IMG/VR virus record: IMGVR_UViG_3300048065_000444
Coordinates: 1-30,647 of that record
Reading direction: 5' to 3' (one strand)
Length of the DNA stretch: 30,647 nt
From: a virus
A program made the position numbers and the translations under genes. Every line of letters begins with the position of its first letter. The stretch's first letter is position 1. This document shows, in pieces, positions 1 to 6,838 of this stretch. Below the pieces are notes generated by a model. The model ran no database searches. It saw only the letters and a program-made list of their open reading frames with translations, and was not told the origin of the DNA.

Positions 1-72
1 TGCTTGACAAACCTTTTTTCGTGTGAGTTCCAATCGCTCCAATTCGGAGTTGAAATATGTGTTAAATTCCAT
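1..72 (-). CDS. HTH protein, N-terminal 24 codons (partial, window edge)
   Basis: The ATG at 70-72 opens a reading frame identical to the first 24 codons of the complete 61-residue HTH gene at 30268-30453. It runs off the left edge of the window. It is the repeated end of the same gene, not a second gene, if the genome is circular. Confidence 0.8.
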   Translation of the reverse strand, partial: MEFNTYFNSELERLELTRKKVCQA

Positions 73-93
73 AATTGAAAAAATTTATTTTCG

Positions 94-121
94 CTAATAT
101 AGAAAAAATTCTTTCTAAAAA
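94..121 (-). promoter_or_regulatory. Left copy of HTH-gene promoter with palindromic element
   Basis: The minus strand reads GAAAGAATTTTTTC (102-115) directly followed by TATATTAG (94-101), one base off the Bacteroidota -7 consensus TAnnTTTG. The 14-mer is a near palindrome and occurs identically upstream of two other transcription units (13763-13776 and 22148-22161). This is the same site as 30475-30502 at the right end. Confidence 0.55.
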
Positions 122-156
122 GAAACCCCAAGCAAAAAAAATTCACTCGAGGTTTC
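117..156 (-). terminator. Hairpin terminator after tail-tip gene
   Basis: On the minus strand an 11-bp stem (146-156 with 122-132, two G-T wobbles) encloses a T-rich loop of 13 bases and is followed by five T. It lies 25 bases downstream of the tail-tip stop codon at 182 and just upstream of the HTH-gene promoter. The right-end copy (30498-30538) has base changes in the stem but still pairs throughout. The long loop and short T tract make it a weaker terminator than the others in this genome. Confidence 0.6.
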
Positions 157-181
157 GGCAAACAAGGGAAAAGGAAAGTGT

Positions 182-2320
182 TTAATTTTGGCGCAATTGG
201 CTTGTGATTGTTACATCAGGATCGTTGTTTGGAGTGTGTGCCACAAACTCCGCTTCATTCCTTCGGAGGTTGTATTTTAAAGTATCAACCATTGCGGATT
301 GATCATCCTTGAAATTATCAAAATTCATGTACAACTTATTCATTGGAGTTAATGGTTTTGTTTTTAATCCATATCCAGTGCCTTCATATCGTGGCACATA
401 AGTTCTGTAATCATTCAAAATTTGTTGCGCTGCATTTGTATCATCATCAATATCAAGATTAGTTGTAAAAATACCATCAAAAAATGCATTGCAAATTTCC
501 TCATTTGAAATTGTTTCCCGCTCATAAACCCCTTTATTTTCAGTAATTGTTGATGTGAGTGTTTGTTCGTTTCTTTCCAAATCAGTATCAAACACCGATA
601 TATTATCCAAATACATTGCTGAATATCCCGTTCCGCTTGTTAGTACGGGTTGATAAAATGTGATGCTCACGCTCATAAAATATGCACCATTAAAAGTATC
701 AGGAAATGATCCTGATTCTTTTTGCCATCTTCCTAATTCATCAGCATCTTGAAAAATAATTTCATTGTAAACCAATGATGTACTCACTGAATTGTTTGCC
801 TTGTCATAATATCTTGTTGTGCCAAGTGCAGTTGAAATTCCAAAATCAATTTTTACTGAATAATAAAGTTTGTAATTTACACCCGTTGCAGTTGAATCAA
901 AAAGGTATTCAAATTTATATTCCACATTATCTGCGGGAACATAGTTTCCAATTTTTGTGCGCCCGAATTGATTCAATGCGGTGATTCGTGATCCTGCACT
1001 TGTTGTGAAATTTGTGAGTTTGTACGATTGATTATTGGATGCAACGAAATCGTGCGTTGTTGCAACTGATCCGTATGTTAGCGAATATCCTCCACTGCCA
1101 AATGGAAAACCTTGTCCCACGCTCATTCTACCTAAAATCACACCCTCTTGTTTGATATCGGATTCGGTGCGAATTTTATTCAATGGTGAAAGGTATTCAA
1201 TAGATAAATCATTTCCTAATGGTTGCAAATCATCTTTAATTCGCTTTGTGACATTTCGAGTTGCATTGCCTTCAAAAGTTCTACTATCACCAATTCCAAA
1301 TGCTTGAAATTCAATGATTTCATTTTGTCCATTTGAAAGTGCATCTTTAAATACACTGCGATCATAGTATTGCCCAGAAAAAACTTCATCCAAATAAATT
1401 GAGTTTGGCACAACATACCAATCACCAAATGCGTGAAATATCCTTGAATTTGATTTTCGCAAAATGTTTTCCAAAACTTCCTTTTCAGTGAGATAATTTA
1501 TATCTGAATCAAGGTTTGAATATGTACTCCAAGGTCGTGCGGGAATATCACCAAACAATCCCGTTGTACCTGTCCATTGTTCAATCACGCCACAATACAA
1601 ATACCTTTCAACTGCGCTTGCATCCTTATTAAATTCCTGCAACATTTCAGCAATGTAATACCATTCACCATAATTTGAATCCTCTGTTAATGGATTCACA
1701 AATGCATTCAATGCCCTTGAATCGTTTACATCAAGCAATCCCAAGCCATCCAATGCGGTGATGGATATTTCATAGGGAGTTGTTGCAAGTGCCTCCGAAT
1801 AAGTATCTAAATACAAAAACCCCTCCCAAAGTGTTTGCCAATCGTATGTTTTAGAATTGGTGATTGATTTTGCAATGCAACTTTCATTGTCTATTGTGCC
1901 ACCATCATTCAAAACCCTTTTTGTGAAATCACTTTGAATTGTGTTTCCTTGTGTGAGTTCATTTTCAATACATTCAGGCGATTCAATGCGCCCTGCATTT
2001 GTGGCAAATGCCTCAACACGATCTTGAAAAACATCCGATTGATTCCTATCATAATAAACCTGCACACGATATTCCTCCTCATTTCCCTTGAAAAAATTAT
2101 CATAGGTAACATCATCCGTTACTAATAGATTGATTGTGCAACTTGATCCGACAATGGGTTGATAAAAATCATCATCACCCTCCCATTCGATTTGTACGGG
2201 ATCACCCGTTCCAATCATTGGCAAAACTTCACCAGTATATCCATCTTGCAAAATTTCAACCTTTTTTCCGTTGCCCAATATATCGGAAAAAATCAATCTA
2301 TACTTAACCCCGTATGCCAT
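182..2320 (-). CDS. Large tail-tip / baseplate-like protein with inserted NDGGT modules
   Basis: This 712-residue protein is encoded right after the tape measure gene, the usual place for distal tail or tail-tip proteins in siphoviruses. It probably forms part of the tail tip and may contact the host surface. Residues about 10-92 and 165-400 look like the baseplate/tail protein type seen in Bacteroidota phages. Residues about 410-590 are Gly/Ser/Thr/aromatic rich and resemble a carbohydrate-binding jelly roll. Residues about 93-160 look like an insertion between the strands YRVQVYYD and LWEGFLYLD. They carry two copies of a short motif (RIESPEC at 111-117 and NDGGTIDNESC at 138-148), also found once in the tail-tube protein at 6003-6494. 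It begins 4 bases after the tape measure stop. The final 25 codons recur in diverged form at 30565-30647. Tail role is confident; exact position in the tail is inferred. Confidence 0.7.
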   Translation of the reverse strand: MAYGVKYRLIFSDILGNGKKVEILQDGYTGEVLPMIGTGDPVQIEWEGDDDFYQPIVGSSCTINLLVTDDVTYDNFFKGNEEEYRVQVYYDRNQSDVFQDRVEAFATNAGRIESPECIENELTQGNTIQSDFTKRVLNDGGTIDNESCIAKSITNSKTYDWQTLWEGFLYLDTYSEALATTPYEISITALDGLGLLDVNDSRALNAFVNPLTEDSNYGEWYYIAEMLQEFNKDASAVERYLYCGVIEQWTGTTGLFGDIPARPWSTYSNLDSDINYLTEKEVLENILRKSNSRIFHAFGDWYVVPNSIYLDEVFSGQYYDRSVFKDALSNGQNEIIEFQAFGIGDSRTFEGNATRNVTKRIKDDLQPLGNDLSIEYLSPLNKIRTESDIKQEGVILGRMSVGQGFPFGSGGYSLTYGSVATTHDFVASNNQSYKLTNFTTSAGSRITALNQFGRTKIGNYVPADNVEYKFEYLFDSTATGVNYKLYYSVKIDFGISTALGTTRYYDKANNSVSTSLVYNEIIFQDADELGRWQKESGSFPDTFNGAYFMSVSITFYQPVLTSGTGYSAMYLDNISVFDTDLERNEQTLTSTITENKGVYERETISNEEICNAFFDGIFTTNLDIDDDTNAAQQILNDYRTYVPRYEGTGYGLKTKPLTPMNKLYMNFDNFKDDQSAMVDTLKYNLRRNEAEFVAHTPNNDPDVTITSQLRQN
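1841..2044 (-). other. Inserted double NDGGT-type module in tail-tip protein
   Basis: Codons about 93-160 of the tail-tip gene encode two related short units with the pattern [TN]-[ND]-[AG]-G-[RT]-[IL]-[DE]-x3-C-[IV]. Bases 1896-1917 are identical over 22 bases to 6397-6418 in the tail-tube gene, although the two genes are otherwise unrelated. Confidence 0.7.
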
Positions 2321-2324
2321 TTTT

Positions 2325-4736
2325 TTATTTTAATCGTGAGCGATTGCGTTCCGCACGTTGCAGTGCAACCACCAAATCTTGCCCTTGAATTCTAAATTCA
2401 CCGCCAACATTAACTTGTTGCGCTTGTTTCCCGCCAATCATTGCCTCCAATTTGTTCAATGGTGCAATCACCTCTGGATTTTGTTTTGCGCCCGTATATT
2501 CACCCATTACACCCAACGTTGTGCCTGAAACAATACCACCATCAGCAAACTTTGGAATTGCAGCAAATGCAGCCATTACACCACCCACCGCAGTTGCAAT
2601 GAATGCGGGAGTTGTGAAAATCGCAGCTGGTCCAGTTGCAGCACCCGATGCAGTTGCACCCGCAATCGCATTTGAAATCGATTGTGCCAACATCATTGCA
2701 ATTAAATCCAATACAACTTGAATCATCCCTTTCACAAAACCTTGAAATCCATTTTCAGCCAACCCAAGTGAATTCAACAATCCTGCGCTCATATTGCTAA
2801 AAGCACCCGCAACTTCATTTCCAACAAGGGATGCAGTTTCCTGAACTTGCTCCATTGTCATTCCCATTTTTAAAAGTGCCTCACGAATTTTGTTCACCTT
2901 TTCAATTTGTGGCTCTGCGGGAGGTAAATCAACCCCACCAATAAAACCGTGAGTTGGCTGCAATGTAGTTGCGCCACCACCACCACCCGATGTGCCTTTT
3001 GCGGGTGCAGCTCCTGCGCCACCACCAACATCACCAATCAATCCCGAAACAAATCCAGAAACTTGATCTTTCACATTTGTGAGTGCGCCTTGCACTTGCT
3101 CAACAGTTTTCTTTTCAAGTGTTGATCCAACTGCATCACTCATTGCATCGGTAAAATTATCACCAATTTCCTCACCCGCACTTTTCACAATATCAACAGA
3201 TTCATCAAACCCATCTGATAAAATTTGCTTAAATGATCCTTTGAAACCCTTTTCGGAAAACTCCTTGATGAGTTTCCACATTGTTGAAAATGAATTGATT
3301 ACTAACATCACTTGCGTTTTTGCAAATGTGAAAACTGTTTGAAATGCTGCCTTGAGGAAATATATCACTTTACGAAGTGCCTCCGATCCATTGTACAAAT
3401 CCACAAATTGATTGTATAAACCAACCACAACTGGCAACACTTCACCCCAATTTTTATATATGATAAAAGCAACACCCGCCAATGCAGCTGCAACCAATCC
3501 AACAGGTGAAAGTAAAAAGCCAATTGCGCTAACTAAACCACCAACCAACGTGATAATTGTTGGCAATACAATTGCGAATGCACCCAATCCCAAAATGAGT
3601 TTTTGAGTGCCTTCATCCAAATTGAAAAATGCTTTAAATACGTTTTGAATTACGGTTGAAACTTGTTGGAATATTGGCAAAAATCCAGTGAGTAAAGTTG
3701 CGCCAAGTTGTGCAAATGATTCCTTTGATGAATTCATTGCCTTGCGCAATCTAAATTCAGCGGATTGAGCGGTTGCATCAAATGCGGTTTGTGTCATTCC
3801 CATTGTTGAGTTCATTCGCTCAAATATGCCACGATTCACCTCAACACCTGATCCCAATAAATCCAACACCCCTTTCAATGCCCGAATGTTTGGGAATACA
3901 ACTTGCGCTGCATCTGCATTGGAATCAAATGCGGTTTTTAATGTGTTTAATGTAGCCAACAAACCTTCATCCTTGATTTGTTGTTTTAACCCTGCGGATG
4001 ATAATCCCATTGCATTCAATGCTTGTTCCGCTTGTTCAGTTGGTTTGAGTAATCCCGAAAGTATTGCAGTTAATTGAGTTGCACCAACCCTTGCATCAGT
4101 TCCAGTTCGGCTCATTGCTGCGAATGCTGCACCAACTTCATTGAATGAAACACCCATATTTGATGCCACTGGCAATACTGCACCCATAGCACCCGCCAAT
4201 TCGTTTGCCTCCAATTTACCTTCACGCACCGCAGCGGTCAATATATCCGTTGCATCTGATGCACCAAGTGTATCCGATCCGTATGCGTTCATTGCGGAGG
4301 TTGCTAAATCTGCAATCGTTGCAGTTTCACCCAATCCAACCGCTGATGCTTTCAAAGATGCCTCCAATGTTTGCATTGCCTCATCACCACGCAATCCCGC
4401 TGATGTAATAAAAAACAATGCTTCAGCTGCCTTTGCTGATGAAACACCAAATTCCTTTGCCATTGTTTTAGCGGTTGCACCCATACGATCAACCTCATCA
4501 CCTGCAATTCCCACAAGCGATTTAACCTTTGTCATTGACTTATCGAAATCCGTTGCCATTTTGATTGCAGCACCACCCGCCAATGCCAATGGCAATGCTA
4601 ATCTTGTTTGAAGTGATTTGCCAACTGCGGTTGTGCTTTTACCAAATGATTTCAACCGCCCTGATGCGGTTTTGAGTGTTGCATTCAGTTTCGATGCATC
4701 ACCCAATAAAGTAACTTTCAATTGATTATTTGCCAT
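2325..4736 (-). CDS. Phage tail tape measure protein (TP901 type)
   Basis: This 803-residue protein would set tail length and help DNA pass into the cell. Residues about 55-280 match the TP901-type tape measure core: a start like FDKSMTKVKSLVG, followed by Ala-rich helices and the stretch EAMQTLEASLKASAVG. A hydrophobic block at about 378-427 could form two or three membrane helices. A Gly/Ala linker lies near 570-590, and a second hydrophobic Ala-rich block lies at about 660-730. Length and position after the two chaperone frames and before the tail-tip gene fit the family. By the usual rule of about 1.5 angstrom per residue the tail would be near 120 nm. There is no lysozyme or peptidase domain that I can see. 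Confidence 0.93.
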   Translation of the reverse strand: MANNQLKVTLLGDASKLNATLKTASGRLKSFGKSTTAVGKSLQTRLALPLALAGGAAIKMATDFDKSMTKVKSLVGIAGDEVDRMGATAKTMAKEFGVSSAKAAEALFFITSAGLRGDEAMQTLEASLKASAVGLGETATIADLATSAMNAYGSDTLGASDATDILTAAVREGKLEANELAGAMGAVLPVASNMGVSFNEVGAAFAAMSRTGTDARVGATQLTAILSGLLKPTEQAEQALNAMGLSSAGLKQQIKDEGLLATLNTLKTAFDSNADAAQVVFPNIRALKGVLDLLGSGVEVNRGIFERMNSTMGMTQTAFDATAQSAEFRLRKAMNSSKESFAQLGATLLTGFLPIFQQVSTVIQNVFKAFFNLDEGTQKLILGLGAFAIVLPTIITLVGGLVSAIGFLLSPVGLVAAALAGVAFIIYKNWGEVLPVVVGLYNQFVDLYNGSEALRKVIYFLKAAFQTVFTFAKTQVMLVINSFSTMWKLIKEFSEKGFKGSFKQILSDGFDESVDIVKSAGEEIGDNFTDAMSDAVGSTLEKKTVEQVQGALTNVKDQVSGFVSGLIGDVGGGAGAAPAKGTSGGGGGATTLQPTHGFIGGVDLPPAEPQIEKVNKIREALLKMGMTMEQVQETASLVGNEVAGAFSNMSAGLLNSLGLAENGFQGFVKGMIQVVLDLIAMMLAQSISNAIAGATASGAATGPAAIFTTPAFIATAVGGVMAAFAAIPKFADGGIVSGTTLGVMGEYTGAKQNPEVIAPLNKLEAMIGGKQAQQVNVGGEFRIQGQDLVVALQRAERNRSRLK

Positions 4737-4768
4737 CCGTAGAATTTAGATGTAAAAATACAAAAATC

Positions 4769-5131
4769 CTACATCTTTAATTTTTTATCAAATGTCGCTG
4801 ATTTGACTTTGTCTAAAAATGAATTGTATTTGTCCTTTGTGGATTTTGGTCGATTCTTTTCCATTTTGGCATATATATCTTGAGGCAATGAAAACAACTT
4901 TTCAGGATCAATCATTTGTGAACGTTTTTGAGCATTCACATTGTACACCATTGCTGCCAAATATCGGATGCGTTCCCACTCCTTATTGTTGGCAATGTAA
5001 TATGATTCACCCAAAAGGTGATTTTCCTTCCAAGTGTGTTTCCAAAATTTATCAGGATCAATCCCTACTTGACCGATGAAATAATCCATCAAATCATCCC
5101 AAGTGAGTTTTTCGGGAGTTAAGGTTTCGTT
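4769..5131 (-). CDS. Tail assembly chaperone, GT-type frameshift extension
   Basis: This frame is open from the slippery site at 5130-5138 to a stop at 4769 and encodes 120 residues beginning NETLTPEKLTWDDLMDYF. It has no convincing ATG at its upstream end; the first possible starts, TTG/ATG near 5092, lie inside the conserved-looking part. It is therefore best read as the -1 extension of the upstream chaperone (5119-5502), giving a fusion of about 244 residues, as with lambda G/GT. Such chaperones coat the tape measure during tail assembly, and the tape measure gene follows 32 bases downstream. An independent 107-residue product started near 5092 is the alternative. Confidence 0.75.
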   Translation of the reverse strand, partial: NETLTPEKLTWDDLMDYFIGQVGIDPDKFWKHTWKENHLLGESYYIANNKEWERIRYLAAMVYNVNAQKRSQMIDPEKLFSLPQDIYAKMEKNRPKSTKDKYNSFLDKVKSATFDKKLKM

Positions 5132-5502
5132 TTTTTTTCTGTTGATTTCACAACATTGCGCTTCACACCTTGATTCAAATCATTGCCAAGCACTCTGGAT
5201 TCCATCATTGCATTCACAATGTCCTCAAGTTTTTCCGCTTGTAAATCCTCAAGCCACATTCCAACTTTAAATTCGTTGTAATCAATTTCATTTCCCTCCT
5301 CTTGATCATTAGCAAGGATTGCGGAATAAATAAGCGCACGAATTGTGCCAAGTGAAATTCCTTCACCAAATATATCACCAATCTTATCAAGTGAAATGCC
5401 TAATGTATCAGTGAAGTTTGCCCAAAAGTTCATTGAAAAATGCAATTTACGCACCTTTCCGCCAAGTTTAATGGAATAGTATCCCCGTTGTTTGTTTGCC
5501 AT
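5119..5502 (-). CDS. Tail assembly chaperone, G-type
   Basis: This 127-residue protein lies between the tail-tube genes and the tape measure, the standard place for the first tail chaperone. It starts MANKQRGYYSIKLGGKVRKL and is mostly helical after residue 40. Its last codons run over nine A (minus strand), GAA-AAA-AAA-ACG, four codons before the TAA. That matches the slippery heptamer A-AAA-AAA for -1 frameshifting into the frame at 4769-5131. A strong terminator (5506-5541) ends just before its start, so transcription must restart or read through here. Family assignment rests on context and architecture rather than on a recognised domain. Confidence 0.72.
   Translation of the reverse strand: MANKQRGYYSIKLGGKVRKLHFSMNFWANFTDTLGISLDKIGDIFGEGISLGTIRALIYSAILANDQEEGNEIDYNEFKVGMWLEDLQAEKLEDIVNAMMESRVLGNDLNQGVKRNVVKSTEKKTKP
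5130..5138 (-). promoter_or_regulatory. Programmed -1 frameshift slippery site
   Basis: Nine consecutive A on the minus strand place A-AAA-AAA in the zero frame of the G-type chaperone, directly before its stop codon. The -1 frame stays open for 120 codons afterwards. Re-pairing of both AAA codons is perfect, as expected for efficient slippage. No obvious stimulatory stem was identified. Confidence 0.75.
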
Positions 5503-5505
5503 AGT

Positions 5506-5541
5506 AAAAAAATAAAAAGCGCAATCCCCTCAAATTGCGCT
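5506..5541 (-). terminator. Rho-independent terminator after tail-tube genes
   Basis: On the minus strand a perfect 8-bp stem AGCGCAAT/ATTGCGCT with an 8-base loop is followed by TTTTATTTTTTT. It lies between the second tail-tube gene (stop at 5549) and the tail chaperone start (5502), separating very abundant tail-tube synthesis from tape measure and tip synthesis. Confidence 0.88.
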
Positions 5542-5548
5542 CAATTCA

Positions 5549-5959
5549 TTATGATTTATCTGATGCAGTGATTGTGCCAGTCAATGTGATTGATCCTGAA
5601 TATGAAACAGGTGATTCCATTTCCGCACTTTGCTCAAGTGATGAAAGGAAACCCTCTGCGGTGAAAATACGATCACCAGTTGTTTCAGTTCCAAACACAC
5701 AAGTCAATTGTGTACGTGCCAAAAGAAAATCAGCAAGTTCAGTTACGTTTGATGTATCATCATAAGTGACTAATCCATCAAATGAAACTTCACCGCTCAT
5801 CACACCTGCGATAACCTCTTGAAATCCGCTTGAATCTTTTGTTGTTGCCTCTGGCAAATCAGTTGATAATGTTAATGAGCAAGATGTTGTATGCCCAAGA
5901 TTTGTTCCTTCTACTGAAAGCAAAAGGTTTGTTCCGTTAAATACACCCGTTGTTGGCAT
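5549..5959 (-). CDS. Major tail (tube) protein paralogue, 136 aa
   Basis: The protein is a clear paralogue of the next gene upstream (6003-6494). Both start ..NGTN(L/F)LL and share LPE(A/S)TTKDS.GF.EVIAGV.SGE and the ending AEME..VSYS..I.LTG. They look like TP901-1-type major tail proteins, which form the hexameric tube around the tape measure. This copy lacks the ~35-residue insertion at residues 14-48 of its neighbour. A promoter-like site with TATATTTG lies 26 bases upstream (5985-6012), and a strong terminator follows, so this copy may be expressed at high level as its own unit. I infer that it is the main tube subunit and that the longer copy is a decorated or terminal variant. Confidence 0.8.
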   Translation of the reverse strand: MPTTGVFNGTNLLLSVEGTNLGHTTSCSLTLSTDLPEATTKDSSGFQEVIAGVMSGEVSFDGLVTYDDTSNVTELADFLLARTQLTCVFGTETTGDRIFTAEGFLSSLEQSAEMESPVSYSGSITLTGTITASDKS

Positions 5960-5984
5960 AGCTTTTTAATTTTTTAATTCTATA

Positions 5985-6012
5985 CAAATATACTATATTT
6001 TTTTAATTCAAT
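5985..6012 (-). promoter_or_regulatory. Bacteroidota-type promoter for tail-tube gene
   Basis: The minus strand has TTG at 6009-6011, a 16-base AT-rich spacer and TATATTTG at 5985-5992, a full match to the -7 consensus TAnnTTTG. It lies in the short gap before the 136-residue tail-tube gene. Confidence 0.6.
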
Positions 6013-6494
6013 GTCATCAATCCAGTGAGTGAAATTCCAACTGAATATGAAACCGAGTTTTCCATTTCTGCAATTTGCTCAACGGATTCAATATATCCCT
6101 GACCATTAAAAATATACAATGAACTTGTGGAATCCTCAAAATAGAATTCCGCCTTTTGTTTTGTGAGCATCATTGTTGCCAATTCGTTGAAGTTTAATGT
6201 ATCACCATAATCAACCAAACCATCAACTGCAATTTCACCTGATCTAACACCTGCAATCACTTCACGAAAACCATTGGAATCCTTTGTTGTGGATTCTGGC
6301 AAATCAACGTTCAATGAAACCGTTGTTGATGTGGAATGCCCAAGCACAATTTTTTCATCCTCAAACGCATCACGAACACAATTCAATGATTCAAGAGTGC
6401 CACCATCATTCAAAACCCGCCCTTGAAATTGGGCAACCTTTGGATCGATATCACTCTTGTACAAAAGAAAATTTGTACCATTGATAACTCCCAT
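6003..6494 (-). CDS. Major tail (tube) protein paralogue with inserted module, 163 aa
   Basis: This is the longer paralogue of the tail-tube gene at 5549-5959, alignable along almost its whole length. The main difference is an insertion at residues about 14-48, containing FQGRVLNDGGTLESLNC, between NGTNFLLYK and IVLGH. The same module occurs twice in the tail-tip protein. It is encoded with an exact 22-base match to that gene, so the insertion looks mobile or recently copied. The protein is expected to assemble into or onto the tail tube; an exposed loop insertion would decorate the tube surface. The start ATG at 6494 is 5 bases from the preceding stop at 6500. Confidence 0.8.
   Translation of the reverse strand: MGVINGTNFLLYKSDIDPKVAQFQGRVLNDGGTLESLNCVRDAFEDEKIVLGHSTSTTVSLNVDLPESTTKDSNGFREVIAGVRSGEIAVDGLVDYGDTLNFNELATMMLTKQKAEFYFEDSTSSLYIFNGQGYIESVEQIAEMENSVSYSVGISLTGLMTLN
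6351..6455 (-). other. Inserted NDGGT-type module in tail-tube protein
   Basis: Codons about 14-48 of the long tail-tube gene are absent from its paralogue and contain N-D-G-G-T-L-E-S-x2-C-V. The DNA at 6397-6418 is identical to 1896-1917 in the tail-tip gene. Confidence 0.72.
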
Positions 6495-6499
6495 TTTTT

Positions 6500-6826
6500 T
6501 TATATATAATCAATCCCAAAAAAGGAATGAACTCCATTGTCACTTAATGTGATTTCGTATTGCTCCCAATCATCTGGTTGCGCTTCAATACCTTGCCAAA
6601 GTACATCAACGGAAAAGTTTTCCGCCAATATTGAATCGGTTTCGATATTGCCCTCATCATCATAAACGGGTTGCTCCACGATTGGATGATGTAATTTCAC
6701 GATTACGTGGTTGTGATCAGGATGTGTTTCATCCAATTCCTCATCATATTGTGATGGCAACGCATCAATCAATGAATCCGCAGTTGCTTCATCAGGAAAT
6801 TCATATTTTTTAAATATATGGCTCAT
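6500..6826 (-). CDS. Conserved-looking acidic tail-region protein, unknown
   Basis: A 108-residue acidic protein, rich in Asp and Glu with a His-rich stretch (HPDHNHVIVKLHHP, about residues 35-48). It starts MSHIFKKYEFPDEATADSLI and lies between the LamG-like genes and the tail-tube genes, with gaps of 5 and 12 bases. Small proteins of this kind often sit beside fibre or adhesin genes, but I recognise no domain. It could be an adhesin chaperone or a small tail-side structural protein. No membrane segment or signal peptide is visible. Confidence 0.6.
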   Translation of the reverse strand: MSHIFKKYEFPDEATADSLIDALPSQYDEELDETHPDHNHVIVKLHHPIVEQPVYDDEGNIETDSILAENFSVDVLWQGIEAQPDDWEQYEITLSDNGVHSFFGIDYI

Positions 6827-6838
6827 TTTATTTTTATT

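Larger units (their letters stand above)
1..264. repeat. Left copy of imperfect terminal direct repeat
   Basis: Bases 1-127 are identical to 30382-30508. After that the copies differ by substitutions and two single-base insertions in the right copy, and diverge clearly once they enter the 3' end of the tail-tip gene. The copy holds the start of the HTH gene, its promoter, a terminator and the last codons of the tail-tip gene. The simplest reading is a circular (or circularly permuted) genome of about 30.38 kb whose two contig ends come from slightly different strains. Confidence 0.85.

Noticed and set aside
182-400. Diversity-generating retroelement acting on the tail-tip C-terminus
   Set aside because: The two versions of the C-terminus differ, but no reverse transcriptase, template repeat or adenine-biased pattern is visible; strain variation explains it better.
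4141-4611. 156-residue plus-strand open frame inside the tape measure gene
   Set aside because: It is antisense to a strongly supported gene, is rich in Ala/Pro/Ser as expected from reversed codons, and has no promoter or partner on the plus strand.
4748-4776. Inverted repeat AGATGTA/TACATCT between chaperone frame and tape measure gene as a terminator
   Set aside because: The loop is 15 bases, the T tract after it is missing, and termination here would cut off the tape measure gene; it may be chance or a weak RNA structure.
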